64,000 nucleotides of DNA from contig CAMPOT010000001.1 of the NCBI GenBank assembly GCA_946892665.1, positions 1,674,001-1,738,000 of the forward strand, written 5' to 3'. This stretch comes from Chryseobacterium sp. Marseille-Q5410 (GTDB lineage Bacteria > Bacteroidota > Bacteroidia > Flavobacteriales > Weeksellaceae). Under the pieces are notes generated by a model. That model was not told where the DNA came from. It searched no databases and worked only from the letters and a program-made list of their open reading frames with translations. The translations under genes were made by a program, and so were the position numbers. This document shows, piece after piece, positions 1 through 8,960 of the stretch. Positions within the stretch are counted from its first letter, which is position 1. Every line of letters starts with the position of its first letter.

Positions 1-136
1 TTTTAAACTGAATATTGGAAAGATCCTCCTTATCTAACATATCCAAATCAAGATTACTTTCTTCGGTTGCAGAGTAGAGTTTTATAGGGATATTTACCAA
101 ACCGAAACCGATGGCTCCGTTCCAAATTGCTCTCAT
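1..136 (-). CDS. ku: Non-homologous end-joining protein Ku (5' part only)
   Basis: The reverse strand opens at 136 with [17 protein letters not shown] and continues with IKLYSATEE, the highly conserved start of bacterial Ku. Only the first 45 residues are inside the window; the rest lies beyond base 1. Ku homodimers ring double-strand DNA ends and recruit LigD for end joining. LigD is not visible here, so whether the pathway is complete cannot be judged. The gene is divergent from the SRAP gene at 600, another DNA-damage protein, across about 460 bp. Family assignment is confident because this N-terminal motif is diagnostic. Confidence 0.9.
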   Translation of the reverse strand, partial: MRAIWNGAIGFGLVNIPIKLYSATEESNLDLDMLDKEDLSNIQFK

Positions 137-599
137 ATTTTTTTTGTTAATGTTAGTGAATGGTTTTCAACTTTTCAATCAAAAGTTGTTCCGTCGGCTG
201 GATAAGGAACTACAAATTATATACGAGATATCTCATTAAGACATTTTAAGGTTATTATTAAAGCATTAGAAGAATATCAAAATTGATCAGAATCGCCATC
301 CTTAAAATCAGGTGAACCATTTTTTGGAACATTGGATAAGATTTTATAATAATAAGTGTGGGAATCTGCGAAGACCACATCACGTTGTTTAGGAATGATA
401 ATTTACAAAAGAATCCAGTTATTTACTTCCCTGCAAGTTTCTTATGGGTTGGTGTGTTCAAAAAGAAATTAGCAACATTCGCTCAGGCGAATTACAAATG
501 CTTTCTTCAAGAAATGCTAGAAATGTAACCTCAATACCATTTTCTATATTCTTCTTTCAATCATCAAAAATTTCCTACCTTTGAGTAAACCAAATCACA
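137..599. other. Intergenic region between ku and the SRAP gene
   Basis: About 460 bp between two divergent genes. I see no ORF that resembles a known family, no tRNA and no clear hairpin. The only supported signal is the TACCTTTG -10 box for the SRAP gene at the right end. The stretch could hold a decayed gene, but nothing in it allows a name. Confidence 0.5.
576..583 (+). promoter_or_regulatory. Flavobacterial -10 box (TACCTTTG) for the SRAP gene
   Basis: TACCTTTG matches the Bacteroidetes TAnnTTTG consensus and ends 16 nt before the ATG at 600, giving a very short leader. No convincing TTG -33 element was found at the usual spacing. Confidence 0.55.
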
Positions 600-1244
600 A
601 TGTGCAACTACGTTAGTGTCGATTTTACACAAAAAGAACTGGAGAAAGCCTACCAATCGCAATACGTTGGAGAACCATACACAAAATCCGACAATATCAA
701 TGGCTTTGCCAATCCCAAACTTCCGGTGATACTGGACCGTGATACAGACCATATTTTGGCTGCGCAGTGGGGGTTTCTTCCATCATGGGCCACCAATAGC
801 GATTTCGCAAAGAAAACCCTGAACGCCAGAATGGAAGAAGTTCATCAGAAACCAACCTATAAAAACTACACCAACAACCGCTGTCTTATACTGGTCAGCG
901 CATTTCACGAATGGAAATGGCTGGACGGCAGAGGGAAGAGAAAAGACCATTACCTCATCAAAATCAAAAACCAAGAAATTTTCGCAATTGGCGGACTGTA
1001 CAATATTTGGACTGATCCAGCGACCGATGAACAAATTCTTACCTGTACGGTGGGAACTACGGAAGCCAATCCGCTTATGGCAGAAATCCACAACACCAAA
1101 CACCGGATGCCCATTCTGCTTAACCGCGAAATCCAATATCGTTGGCTGGATGATATCCCGGTGGAAGATTTCCTTTATCCGAATTACAATCCCCAACTCG
1201 TTGCGGAAAACCTCAGCAATCTAGAAACCCCGACTTTATTTTAA
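600..1244 (+). CDS. SRAP-domain protein (HMCES/YedK family)
   Basis: The 214-residue protein starts MCNYVS. Cys2 becomes the N-terminal nucleophile after Met removal. In HMCES/YedK enzymes this Cys forms a thiazolidine crosslink with abasic sites in single-stranded DNA, shielding them. The other expected residues are visible: Asn75 (TLNAR), Glu104 (AFHEW) and His168 (KHRMPILL). Length is normal for the family. The start is fixed by the need for Cys2 and by the -10 box just upstream. It is divergent from ku, so a DNA-repair neighbourhood is plausible. Specific regulation, for example by the SOS response, is not shown by the sequence. Confidence 0.92.
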   Translation: MCNYVSVDFTQKELEKAYQSQYVGEPYTKSDNINGFANPKLPVILDRDTDHILAAQWGFLPSWATNSDFAKKTLNARMEEVHQKPTYKNYTNNRCLILVSAFHEWKWLDGRGKRKDHYLIKIKNQEIFAIGGLYNIWTDPATDEQILTCTVGTTEANPLMAEIHNTKHRMPILLNREIQYRWLDDIPVEDFLYPNYNPQLVAENLSNLETPTLF

Positions 1245-1450
1245 AGACAGATTTCGAAAAAAAATATTGATCTGTATTTTCACTGCTGTTTAAAATTGCA
1301 TTGATTGCCTTATTTAAGTTCAATGCAAGAACAGTTGAGAATTGACATGACCATCATTTTTGTTTAAAAATGGGGAGTCGTTTTACTTCTATTCAAAATC
1401 CAGATTAATATTTTTTTTCAGAAAAAATATCAACTATGAAGCTTTTATTT

Positions 1451-1458
1451 TATCTTTG
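1451..1458 (+). promoter_or_regulatory. -10 box (TATCTTTG) for the cphA-like gene
   Basis: TATCTTTG fits TAnnTTTG and lies 46 nt before the ATG at 1505. The 1245-1504 gap otherwise shows AT-rich sequence without recognisable genes. Confidence 0.5.
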
Positions 1459-1504
1459 ATATGATTACTGAGCAACACGTTCACCAATAATAGAGAAAGA
1501 AACT

Positions 1505-4132
1505 ATGAAAATTGAGAAAATACAGGTTTTAAAAGGTCCGAATATCTGGAGCATCCGACGCAAAAAACTGATACAAATGCGTCTCGATTTGGAGGAAATG
1601 GAGCATTTGCCAACCAATAAAATTGATGGCTTCCGCGAAAGAATTGAGCTCCTGATTCCTTCTTTGTTTACTCACCGCTGTTCGGAAGGGGTAGAAGGCG
1701 GCTTTTTTAAAAGAGTAGAAATGGGTACCTGGATGGGCCATGTTATTGAACATATTGCTCTGGAAATTCAGACTTTAGCAGGAATGGAAACGGGTTTTGG
1801 CCGAACCCGGGAAACAAAAACTCCCGGCGTGTACAATGTTGTGTTCAGTTATCTAGAAGAAAATTCCGGCGTGTATGCCGCGGAACAATCGGTAGAAATC
1901 GTTAGATGTTTAGTAGAAGATCGCCCTTATGATATTCACGAATGCATTCAACAGTTGAAGGTGATCCGCGAGAGAGAGCGATTGGGACCCTCTACTGGAA
2001 GTATTGTGGAAGAAGCAGTTGCCAGAAATATTCCATGGATTCGATTGGGTAGAAACTCTTTGGTGCAATTGGGTTATGGGGTGAACCAACAACGTTTTCA
2101 GGCGACCATTACCGGTAAAACAAGTTCCATCGCCGTTGATATTGCTTGTAATAAAGAATTAACTAAAAAAATGCTCGAAGAAGCAGCGATTCCTGTTCCA
2201 TCTGGCGATTTGGTGACTGAGGCAGAAGAATTGGAAACGGTGATTCGCAAAATTGGCTATCCGATTGTGTTGAAACCCCTTGATGGGAATCATGGGAAAG
2301 GTTCCTCGATCAATGTTAATGACCTGGAAACTGCAATTGTTGGTCTCCAGCATGCGCAAAACTATTCCAGAAAAGTAATTGTAGAGAAATATATTACGGG
2401 ATATGATTTCCGAGTTTTGGTGATCAATCACAAAATGGTAGCCGCTGCCAGAAGAGTTCCTGCACACATTGTAGGAGATGGCGAAATGACGATTCAGGAA
2501 CTCATCGATAAAGAAAATACAGATCCGCGAAGAGGATATGGTCATGAAAATGTACTGACCGAAATTCTGGTGGATAAAGACACCAACGAACTGCTCGAAA
2601 AACTTAATTATACTTTAGAGACCGTTCCACAGAAAGGCGAAATTGTCTATCTAAAATCCACCGCAAACCTTTCAACAGGCGGAACTTCCATCGATGTTAC
2701 CGATATGGTACATCCGGAAAATGTGACGATGTGTGAAAGGATTTCCAAAATCATCGGTCTCGACGTTTGCGGAATCGATATCATGGCAGAAAACCTTACC
2801 CAACCCCTAAAGGAAAGCGGAGGTGCGATTCTGGAAGTGAATGCCGCACCAGGATTTAGAATGCACCTGGCGCCAAGCGAAGGATTACCGAGAAACGTTG
2901 CCGCGCCGGTGGTCGATATGCTCTATCCACAAGGAAAACCTTTCCGAATTCCGATTATCGCGGTGACGGGCACCAACGGTAAAACCACCACAACACGCTT
3001 GATTGCTCATATTGTGAAAAATAATGGTTATCGTGTGGGGTTCACCACTTCCGATGGAATCTATATTCAAAATACCATGTTGACCAAAGGCGATACCACC
3101 GGACCTATTTCTGCAGAATTTATTCTGAAAGATCCAACCGTAGAATTTGCAATTCTGGAAACGGCAAGAGGTGGAATTCTCCGGTCCGGATTAGGATTTA
3201 GCAGTTGCGATATTGGAGTTTTAACTAATATTAAAGAAGATCATTTGGGTTTAAACGATATTCATAATTTGAAAGACTTAACCCGAGTAAAAAGAGTGGT
3301 GCTCGATTCAGTAAAAAAAGACGGCTGGAGCGTATTGAATGCGGATGACGATTATTCCATGAGGTTAATGTCTGATTTACATTCGAAAGTGGCCATTTTC
3401 AGTCTCGATGAAAACAATCCTCATATTAAGAAATTTGCTAAAGAAGGTAAAATTACTTGTGTTTGTGAAGATGGTTTCATCACGATCAAAAAAGGCGATT
3501 GGAAGATCCGAATCGTAAAAGCCCAAAATGTTCCAATCACGATGGAAGGGAAGGCGAAATTTATGATTTCAAATGTTCTGGCAGCTAGTTTAGCAGCTTA
3601 TCTTCAAGGTTTTGAGATCGAAGATATTGCGAATTCACTTCGTACATTTATTCCGAGTCCTGCGCTTACTCCAGGCAGACTGAATATTTTTAAATTTAAA
3701 AAATTCAAAGTTTTAATAGACTTCGCACATAATCCTGCTGGTTATGAAGCGATTGAAGATTACCTGAAAAACGTAGATTCGCCGAAGAAAATAGGAATTA
3801 TCTCCGGGGTTGGCGATCGGCGAGATGAGGATATCCAGGAATGCGGAAATATTGCAGGAAGAATGTTCGACCACATCATCATTCGAAACGAAAAACATCT
3901 TCGTGGGAGAACCGAGGAAGAAATCAATGGTCTTTTAATTGACGGAATTCATCAATCCGGTAGGGATATAAGCTATGAGATTATTCCGAAAGAAATCGAC
4001 GCACTGAAACACGCGATGAGTCTTGCTGAAGAAAACACCTTCATCACCGCATTGAGCGATGTAATTTCCAATGCCATAGATCTGGTTCAGGAATATCAGA
4101 ACAAAGAAATCCTAGAAGACGGCCTTTCTTAA
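1505..4132 (+). CDS. cphA: Cyanophycin synthetase (CphA-like)
   Basis: The 875-residue protein has the CphA architecture: an N-terminal domain (about 1-200), an ATP-grasp domain (about 210-460, with VLKPLDGNHGKG and EVNAAPGFRMH), and a Mur-ligase domain with P-loop TGTNGKTTTT near residue 490 and DFAHNPAGY near 740. CphA polymerises aspartate and arginine into multi-L-arginyl-poly-L-aspartate, a nitrogen and carbon reserve, using ATP in both halves. Length is normal. Cyanophycinase (cphB) and isoaspartyl dipeptidase, frequent neighbours, are not within the next several genes. Polymer formation is therefore inferred from the family; a related peptide-ligase role is possible. Confidence 0.87.
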   Translation: MKIEKIQVLKGPNIWSIRRKKLIQMRLDLEEMEHLPTNKIDGFRERIELLIPSLFTHRCSEGVEGGFFKRVEMGTWMGHVIEHIALEIQTLAGMETGFGRTRETKTPGVYNVVFSYLEENSGVYAAEQSVEIVRCLVEDRPYDIHECIQQLKVIRERERLGPSTGSIVEEAVARNIPWIRLGRNSLVQLGYGVNQQRFQATITGKTSSIAVDIACNKELTKKMLEEAAIPVPSGDLVTEAEELETVIRKIGYPIVLKPLDGNHGKGSSINVNDLETAIVGLQHAQNYSRKVIVEKYITGYDFRVLVINHKMVAAARRVPAHIVGDGEMTIQELIDKENTDPRRGYGHENVLTEILVDKDTNELLEKLNYTLETVPQKGEIVYLKSTANLSTGGTSIDVTDMVHPENVTMCERISKIIGLDVCGIDIMAENLTQPLKESGGAILEVNAAPGFRMHLAPSEGLPRNVAAPVVDMLYPQGKPFRIPIIAVTGTNGKTTTTRLIAHIVKNNGYRVGFTTSDGIYIQNTMLTKGDTTGPISAEFILKDPTVEFAILETARGGILRSGLGFSSCDIGVLTNIKEDHLGLNDIHNLKDLTRVKRVVLDSVKKDGWSVLNADDDYSMRLMSDLHSKVAIFSLDENNPHIKKFAKEGKITCVCEDGFITIKKGDWKIRIVKAQNVPITMEGKAKFMISNVLAASLAAYLQGFEIEDIANSLRTFIPSPALTPGRLNIFKFKKFKVLIDFAHNPAGYEAIEDYLKNVDSPKKIGIISGVGDRRDEDIQECGNIAGRMFDHIIIRNEKHLRGRTEEEINGLLIDGIHQSGRDISYEIIPKEIDALKHAMSLAEENTFITALSDVISNAIDLVQEYQNKEILEDGLS

Positions 4133-4150
4133 TCTTACGTAATAAATAAC

Positions 4151-4177
4151 AAAAATCCCTTCTGGTAAGGGATTTTT
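4151..4177. terminator. Bidirectional intrinsic terminator between cphA and tatC
   Basis: An 11-bp perfect stem, AAAAATCCCTT (4151-4161) with AAGGGATTTTT (4167-4177), closes a 5-nt loop. Its A and T runs make it usable from both sides, fitting the convergent genes cphA and tatC. Confidence 0.85.
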
Positions 4178-4223
4178 CCATTTTTTTGAATGGAGTATTT
4201 TTTTTAATAGAGCCGTTGTTTAC

Positions 4224-5045
4224 CTATTGTTTTACCGCTAAATCGGTTCTGGTTTCTACTTTTTTGTAAGTATAAGCACTCATCATAATGCTAAATTCGT
4301 ACAATAAAAGTAGCGGGAAAGCAGCCATCATCATACTCAAAACATCAGCCGGTGTTATGACCGCAGCAACTACCATGATTAGCACGATGGCATGTCGCCG
4401 GTAAGTTCTCATAAATTTTGGAGTTAAAATTCCGATTGACGTAAGGAAGTACACTATTACCGGGAAAAGGAAAACAATGCCCATTCCTAAAACTACTTGC
4501 ATAAATAACGTTGTATAATCGCTAAGATCAAAAAGCTGGGTGATCGAATCGGATATTTTAAATAGCAAACCAAAGTTAATGGCAAAAGGTAAAATAAGGA
4601 AATACCCACAAAGAATTCCCACCATGAAAAGAATCCAAACAAAGTTGATTAAAAAGACCGAATTTTTCCTTTCGTTAGGATGAAGAGCGGGAGAAATAAA
4701 TCGCCAAAGCTCCCACACAATATAAGGAAAAGCCGCTACCATTCCGCCAAAGATCGATACCGACATCATGACATTGAATTGTTGGAACAATTTCTTTTGT
4801 TGTACGGCAAAATGATCCGGCAACACAATGCTGTCGTGGCCAATCAGCTCACGGGAAAAATGATTCACCACCCGAAACGTAAGGAAATCATTGCGTGTAG
4901 GACCGAAAAATATATGATCCATAATCCAGTTGACATTGAAACCTACGATAATTGCACCCACAATCATCGCGATTAACGAACGGATCAGGTGACCACGTAA
5001 TTCGCCGATGTGTCCCCAGAAAGACATGTCTTTTCCTTCACTCAT
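4224..5045 (-). CDS. tatC: Sec-independent protein translocase TatC
   Basis: The 273-residue polytopic protein begins with the conserved MSFWGHIGELRGHLIRSL, contains FPYIVWELWRFISPAL after the first periplasmic region, and has about six membrane segments. TatC is the twin-arginine signal receptor of the Tat translocase in the inner membrane. The first periplasmic loop (about residues 45-90) looks longer than in E. coli. tatA/tatB are not adjacent. The gene follows kpsF by 84 bp on the same strand, so the two may be co-transcribed. Confidence 0.94.
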   Translation of the reverse strand: MSEGKDMSFWGHIGELRGHLIRSLIAMIVGAIIVGFNVNWIMDHIFFGPTRNDFLTFRVVNHFSRELIGHDSIVLPDHFAVQQKKLFQQFNVMMSVSIFGGMVAAFPYIVWELWRFISPALHPNERKNSVFLINFVWILFMVGILCGYFLILPFAINFGLLFKISDSITQLFDLSDYTTLFMQVVLGMGIVFLFPVIVYFLTSIGILTPKFMRTYRRHAIVLIMVVAAVITPADVLSMMMAAFPLLLLYEFSIMMSAYTYKKVETRTDLAVKQ

Positions 5046-5129
5046 TTTATATATTCAAAGGTTAAAAAATTAAGTTTGCGAAATTACTGAATTATTGATG
5101 AAAACAGAAACCGAATATTTTCCGGAAAA

Positions 5130-6089
5130 TTAATTGATACCTTCGTCTAAAAGTCTGTGAATATCGATGATTCCAAAATATTTCCCTTGATCGGTAACAA
5201 TCAGTTGGCCGATGTTCTTATCTTTCAGGATTTGCATGGCTTCTTTTGCCAAAGCATTTTTGTCGATGCTTTTTGGGTTGCTGCTCATAATGTCCTTGGC
5301 TGATATTTTCGAGAGATCTTGTTCGCTCATCAGCATTCTTCGCAAATCCCCGTCGGTAATTACGCCGGTAATGTTTTCGCCTTCTTCAACCACAGTTATT
5401 CCGTGCGTGGATGCGCTGATGGAAATAATGATTTCACGAATATTAGCATCTGCAGAAACCGATGGTTTTTGAGGAGAAAGAAATTGCTCCACTTTTGCGG
5501 TGAGGTTTTTACCTAAACTTCCGCCCGGATGAAATTTGGCAAAATCGTTTTCACGGAAACCGTTGAGTTCCATCAGGCAAACCGCCAAAGCATCTCCCAA
5601 CGCCATTTGAACCGTCGTAGAACTTGTGGGAGCCAATTTAATTGGGCAAGCCTCTTTTTCCACAGAGGTGTTGAGAACAACTTCCGAAAACTCAGCAAGT
5701 TTGGAGTGTAAATTTCCAGTCATTCCAATTAATGAAGAAGAATAATCTTTCAAAAAAGGAAGAAGGTTGACAATTTCCGGGGAATTTCCGGAATTAGAAA
5801 TACAAAGCACGACATCGGTTTTTTGGATCACACCCAAATCCCCGTGGATAGCTTCTGAAGCATGTAAAAATTGAGATGGCGTTCCGGTAGAATTCAGCGT
5901 TGCTACCATTTTATTTCCCACATGAGCCGATTTGCCAATTCCTACAATGATAAGTTTTCCTTTTGCAGAATTGATGATTTGTACGGCTTTCAGGAACTTC
6001 TCATCGAGGCGGTTTTTAAGGTTTTCGAGCTCATTGATTTCAATGGAAATTGCATTTTTGGCAATGTGGAGTAGATCGGGATGATTCAT
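5130..6089 (-). CDS. kpsF: Arabinose-5-phosphate isomerase (KpsF/GutQ family)
   Basis: The 319-residue protein has an SIS sugar-isomerase domain (about 35-165; GIGKSAHVGNKMVATLNSTGTPS and SNSGNSPE) followed by two CBS domains (about 205-319). The family interconverts ribulose 5-phosphate and arabinose 5-phosphate, the first step toward the Kdo of lipopolysaccharide. Length and domain order are normal. It is divergent from recQ and lies upstream of tatC on the same strand. Whether it serves Kdo synthesis depends on other kds genes outside the window. Confidence 0.92.
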   Translation of the reverse strand: MNHPDLLHIAKNAISIEINELENLKNRLDEKFLKAVQIINSAKGKLIIVGIGKSAHVGNKMVATLNSTGTPSQFLHASEAIHGDLGVIQKTDVVLCISNSGNSPEIVNLLPFLKDYSSSLIGMTGNLHSKLAEFSEVVLNTSVEKEACPIKLAPTSSTTVQMALGDALAVCLMELNGFRENDFAKFHPGGSLGKNLTAKVEQFLSPQKPSVSADANIREIIISISASTHGITVVEEGENITGVITDGDLRRMLMSEQDLSKISAKDIMSSNPKSIDKNALAKEAMQILKDKNIGQLIVTDQGKYFGIIDIHRLLDEGIN

Positions 6090-6194
6090 TTTGATAGATT
6101 GGGAAAGAAAAATTAATCTTATAATATACGCAAATGTTTTCTTATATTTTAATTAAAATTAACCTTCATTTTTTTTATTTTGATTTTTATTTTC

Positions 6195-6202
6195 TAACTT
6201 TG
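6195..6202 (+). promoter_or_regulatory. -10 box (TAACTTTG) upstream of recQ
   Basis: TAACTTTG fits TAnnTTTG. It would give recQ a leader of roughly 105 nt. No well-spaced TTG -33 element is evident. Confidence 0.45.
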
Positions 6203-6315
6203 GTTAATATGCAAATTTAGCAAACAATTTTAGATGAACAGACCGCAAAATGCAATTGGATTTTAGAAAAAACAGATGCGATGTTCAACTTTTGTCATAA
6301 AAACTGGAATTACAA

Positions 6316-8520
6316 ATGAAAACAAATACTGCCGATTTATCGAAAGAACTTAAAAAATATTTCGGCTTTTCTACATTTAAAGGCCAACAAGAAGAAATAA
6401 TAAAAAATCTTTTGGAAGGGAAAGATCTCTTCGTATTAATGCCGACAGGTGGTGGTAAATCGCTTTGCTACCAACTTCCGGCGCTAATTTCAGAAGGTAC
6501 TGCGATTGTCGTATCGCCTTTAATTGCTTTAATGAAAAATCAGGTCGATGCGATCAACGGACTATCTGCCGATGAAGGCGTCGCCCATGTTTTGAATTCT
6601 TCATTAAATAAAACGCAAACCAAACAGGTTTTCGACGACATCAAGTCCGGAAAAACCAAATTGCTTTATGTGGCTCCCGAATCTCTCATCAAAGAAGATT
6701 ATTTGGAGTTTTTGAAAGATATTACCATCTCTTTTGTTGCGATTGATGAGGCGCATTGTATTTCGGAATGGGGACACGATTTCCGTCCGGAATACCGAAA
6801 TCTGAAACTTATTATCGACAAAATTGCTGATGTTCCCGTAATTGCACTTACCGCAACGGCGACGCCCAAAGTTCAGGATGATATCCAAAAGACCTTGGGA
6901 ATGTCGAACGCCTTGGTGTTTAAAGAAAGTTTCAACCGGCCCAATCTTTTCTATGAAGTACGTCCAAAAGTAAATATTGATCGAGAAATCGTAAAATTCA
7001 TCAATCAACATAAAGGAAAATCCGGAATTGTATATTGCCTCAGCAGAAGAAAAGTAGAGGAATTTGCACAGCTTCTTCAAGTGAATGGCATCAACGCGCT
7101 TCCTTACCATGCGGGTTTGGACCAAAAAACAAGAGTGGCCAACCAAGATAAATTTTTGATGGAAGAAGCAGATGTCATCGTTGCAACCATCGCCTTCGGG
7201 ATGGGAATCGACAAGCCGGATGTGCGATTTGTGATTCATTACGATATTCCTAAATCATTAGAAAGTTATTACCAAGAAACAGGTAGGGCAGGGCGTGACG
7301 GTGGAGAAGGGATTTGCGTGGCTTTTTACGATCCAAAAGATATTGAAAAATTGGAGAAATTTTTGGCGCAGAAGCCTGTTTCGGAACGTGAAATTGGTCT
7401 GCAATTGCTGAACGAGGTAGTAGGTTATGCCGAAACTTCCATGAGCCGCAGACAATATATTCTCTATTATTTCGGCGAGCAATTTGATCCAGTGAACGGT
7501 GCAGGTGCAAACATGTGCGATAATTCCGTGAACCCTCCGAAACTGAAAGATGCAACCAAAGAATTGAAACTGGTTTTAACTTTAGTGAAAGAATTGGAAG
7601 AAAAATTCCGTACAAAAGATCTTATTACGGTGATTGTTGGCAAAGAAAATCCGGTAACAAAATCTTATAAATTAGAAACCACTAAACATTTTGGTATTGG
7701 CAAAAATGAGTCGGAAAACTTTTGGAAATCGGTGATTCGACAGGCTACAGTACAGAATTTTTTACAAAAAGATATTGAAACATACGGAGTTTTAAAATTA
7801 ACTGAAAAAGGTTTGAAAGTGATTTCCGGAAAAGATAAAAATCCTTTCCTCATCGCAGAAGACCGTGAATATGATTTGGCTCAAACAAAAGCCGATTCCA
7901 ACCAAGTTCAAGTGCAACAAAATGGAGGTTTGGATGAAGTACTTTTCAGTCAACTGAAAGAACTTCGCAAGAAAGTGGCTAAAAAACAGGGAATTCCGCC
8001 TTACACGGTTTTTATGGATCCAAGTTTGGAAGATATGACCGTTCAATACCCGATCAGTATTGAAGAAATTGCAAAAATATATGGTGTTGGAGATGGAAAA
8101 GCCAAAAAATTTGGGAAAGAATTTGCGGAATTCATCAAACAGTATGTTAAAGAAAACAATATCGAAAGGACCCAAGATATGGTGCTGAAACAAGTCGCCA
8201 ATAAATCCAGCCACAAAGTTTTCATCATTCAAAGTACCGACAAAAAAATTGATCTCGAAGACATAGCCAAAGCAAAAAATCTCACCATGGATGAATTGCT
8301 GAAAGAAATGGAACGTATTGTATATCAAGGTACTAAATTGAATATTGATTATTATGTCGATGAGAATTTTGATGAAGATATCGTTGAAGAATTCATGGAA
8401 TTTATGGGAGAAAGTGAAAGCGACAGTATGAAAGTGCTTCTTGCAGAATTCGGGGATGATCTTAGTGATGAAGAGGTGAGAATGCTTCGCATTAAATTTA
8501 TTTCGGATGTAGCCAATTAA
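6316..8520 (+). CDS. recQ: ATP-dependent DNA helicase RecQ
   Basis: The 734-residue superfamily 2 helicase has motif [16 protein letters not shown] (near residue 42), the DEAH box in [17 protein letters not shown] (near 145), and [10 protein letters not shown] in motif VI. An RQC region follows, then an HRDC domain (about 535-610; [15 protein letters not shown]). RecQ unwinds recombination and replication intermediates 3' to 5'. The RQC zinc site is degenerate: only one of the four usual cysteines is kept (MCDNSVNPP). A C-terminal acidic extension of about 110 residues follows HRDC. The first ATG after the -10 box is the natural start. Confidence 0.95.
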   Translation: MKTNTADLSKELKKYFGFSTFKGQQEEIIKNLLEGKDLFVLMPTGGGKSLCYQLPALISEGTAIVVSPLIALMKNQVDAINGLSADEGVAHVLNSSLNKTQTKQVFDDIKSGKTKLLYVAPESLIKEDYLEFLKDITISFVAIDEAHCISEWGHDFRPEYRNLKLIIDKIADVPVIALTATATPKVQDDIQKTLGMSNALVFKESFNRPNLFYEVRPKVNIDREIVKFINQHKGKSGIVYCLSRRKVEEFAQLLQVNGINALPYHAGLDQKTRVANQDKFLMEEADVIVATIAFGMGIDKPDVRFVIHYDIPKSLESYYQETGRAGRDGGEGICVAFYDPKDIEKLEKFLAQKPVSEREIGLQLLNEVVGYAETSMSRRQYILYYFGEQFDPVNGAGANMCDNSVNPPKLKDATKELKLVLTLVKELEEKFRTKDLITVIVGKENPVTKSYKLETTKHFGIGKNESENFWKSVIRQATVQNFLQKDIETYGVLKLTEKGLKVISGKDKNPFLIAEDREYDLAQTKADSNQVQVQQNGGLDEVLFSQLKELRKKVAKKQGIPPYTVFMDPSLEDMTVQYPISIEEIAKIYGVGDGKAKKFGKEFAEFIKQYVKENNIERTQDMVLKQVANKSSHKVFIIQSTDKKIDLEDIAKAKNLTMDELLKEMERIVYQGTKLNIDYYVDENFDEDIVEEFMEFMGESESDSMKVLLAEFGDDLSDEEVRMLRIKFISDVAN

Positions 8521-8525
8521 GAGAA

Positions 8526-8888
8526 ATGAAGAAATTTGTTGTTGTAATACTTCTGTTCTGTTCTGGGATTTTCTCCGCACAAGGAATCGGTACGCAAAGA
8601 ATCGACGGACCTCACGAGAATTCAAATTTAAAAAACGCGAAAGGTTCGAATATTACTCCGGTTGAAAAAAACCAAAGTATCTGCTTGTGTTGCAATAAAG
8701 AGGTGAAAAACAAACCTATGATCATCATTGATGGGCATCGGATTCCTTATGAAAATTTTAGTGAAATAGATCCTGAAACGATAGAATCTATGGAAGTTGT
8801 AAAGAATGAAAAAGCGACCGAATTATATGGCGGAGACGCTAAAAACGGTGTGATTATCATTAAAACTAAAAAAAAATATTCGAAATAA
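8526..8888 (+). CDS. Secreted mini-protein resembling a TonB-receptor plug segment
   Basis: The 120-residue protein starts with a signal peptide (MKKFVVVILLFCSGIFSAQ). A short middle region has CLCC at about residue 57. The C-terminal half reads like the carboxyl part of a TonB-dependent receptor plug: IIIDGHRIPYENF, then IESMEVVKNEKATELYGG and NGVIIIKTKKK. No beta-barrel follows; the stop at 8886-8888 is clean and intergenic sequence follows. It starts 5 bp after recQ. Function is unknown; it may interact with TonB or a barrel partner, or be a decayed receptor fragment. Confidence 0.7.
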   Translation: MKKFVVVILLFCSGIFSAQGIGTQRIDGPHENSNLKNAKGSNITPVEKNQSICLCCNKEVKNKPMIIIDGHRIPYENFSEIDPETIESMEVVKNEKATELYGGDAKNGVIIIKTKKKYSK

Positions 8889-8960
8889 TTTTAAATAAAT
8901 GGAGTTGGTTTCACTTCCGATATCAATTTCTAATGGAATATTTTCTGTGAATTTTTTTAA

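Noticed and set aside
137-599. A decayed transposase or gene in the ku-SRAP gap
   Set aside because: Reading several frames gave many stops and no segment that resembled a known family.
7798-8625. A 275-codon minus-strand ORF within recQ
   Set aside because: Antisense shadow of the RecQ coding frame, rich in Phe and Ile, with no family motif.
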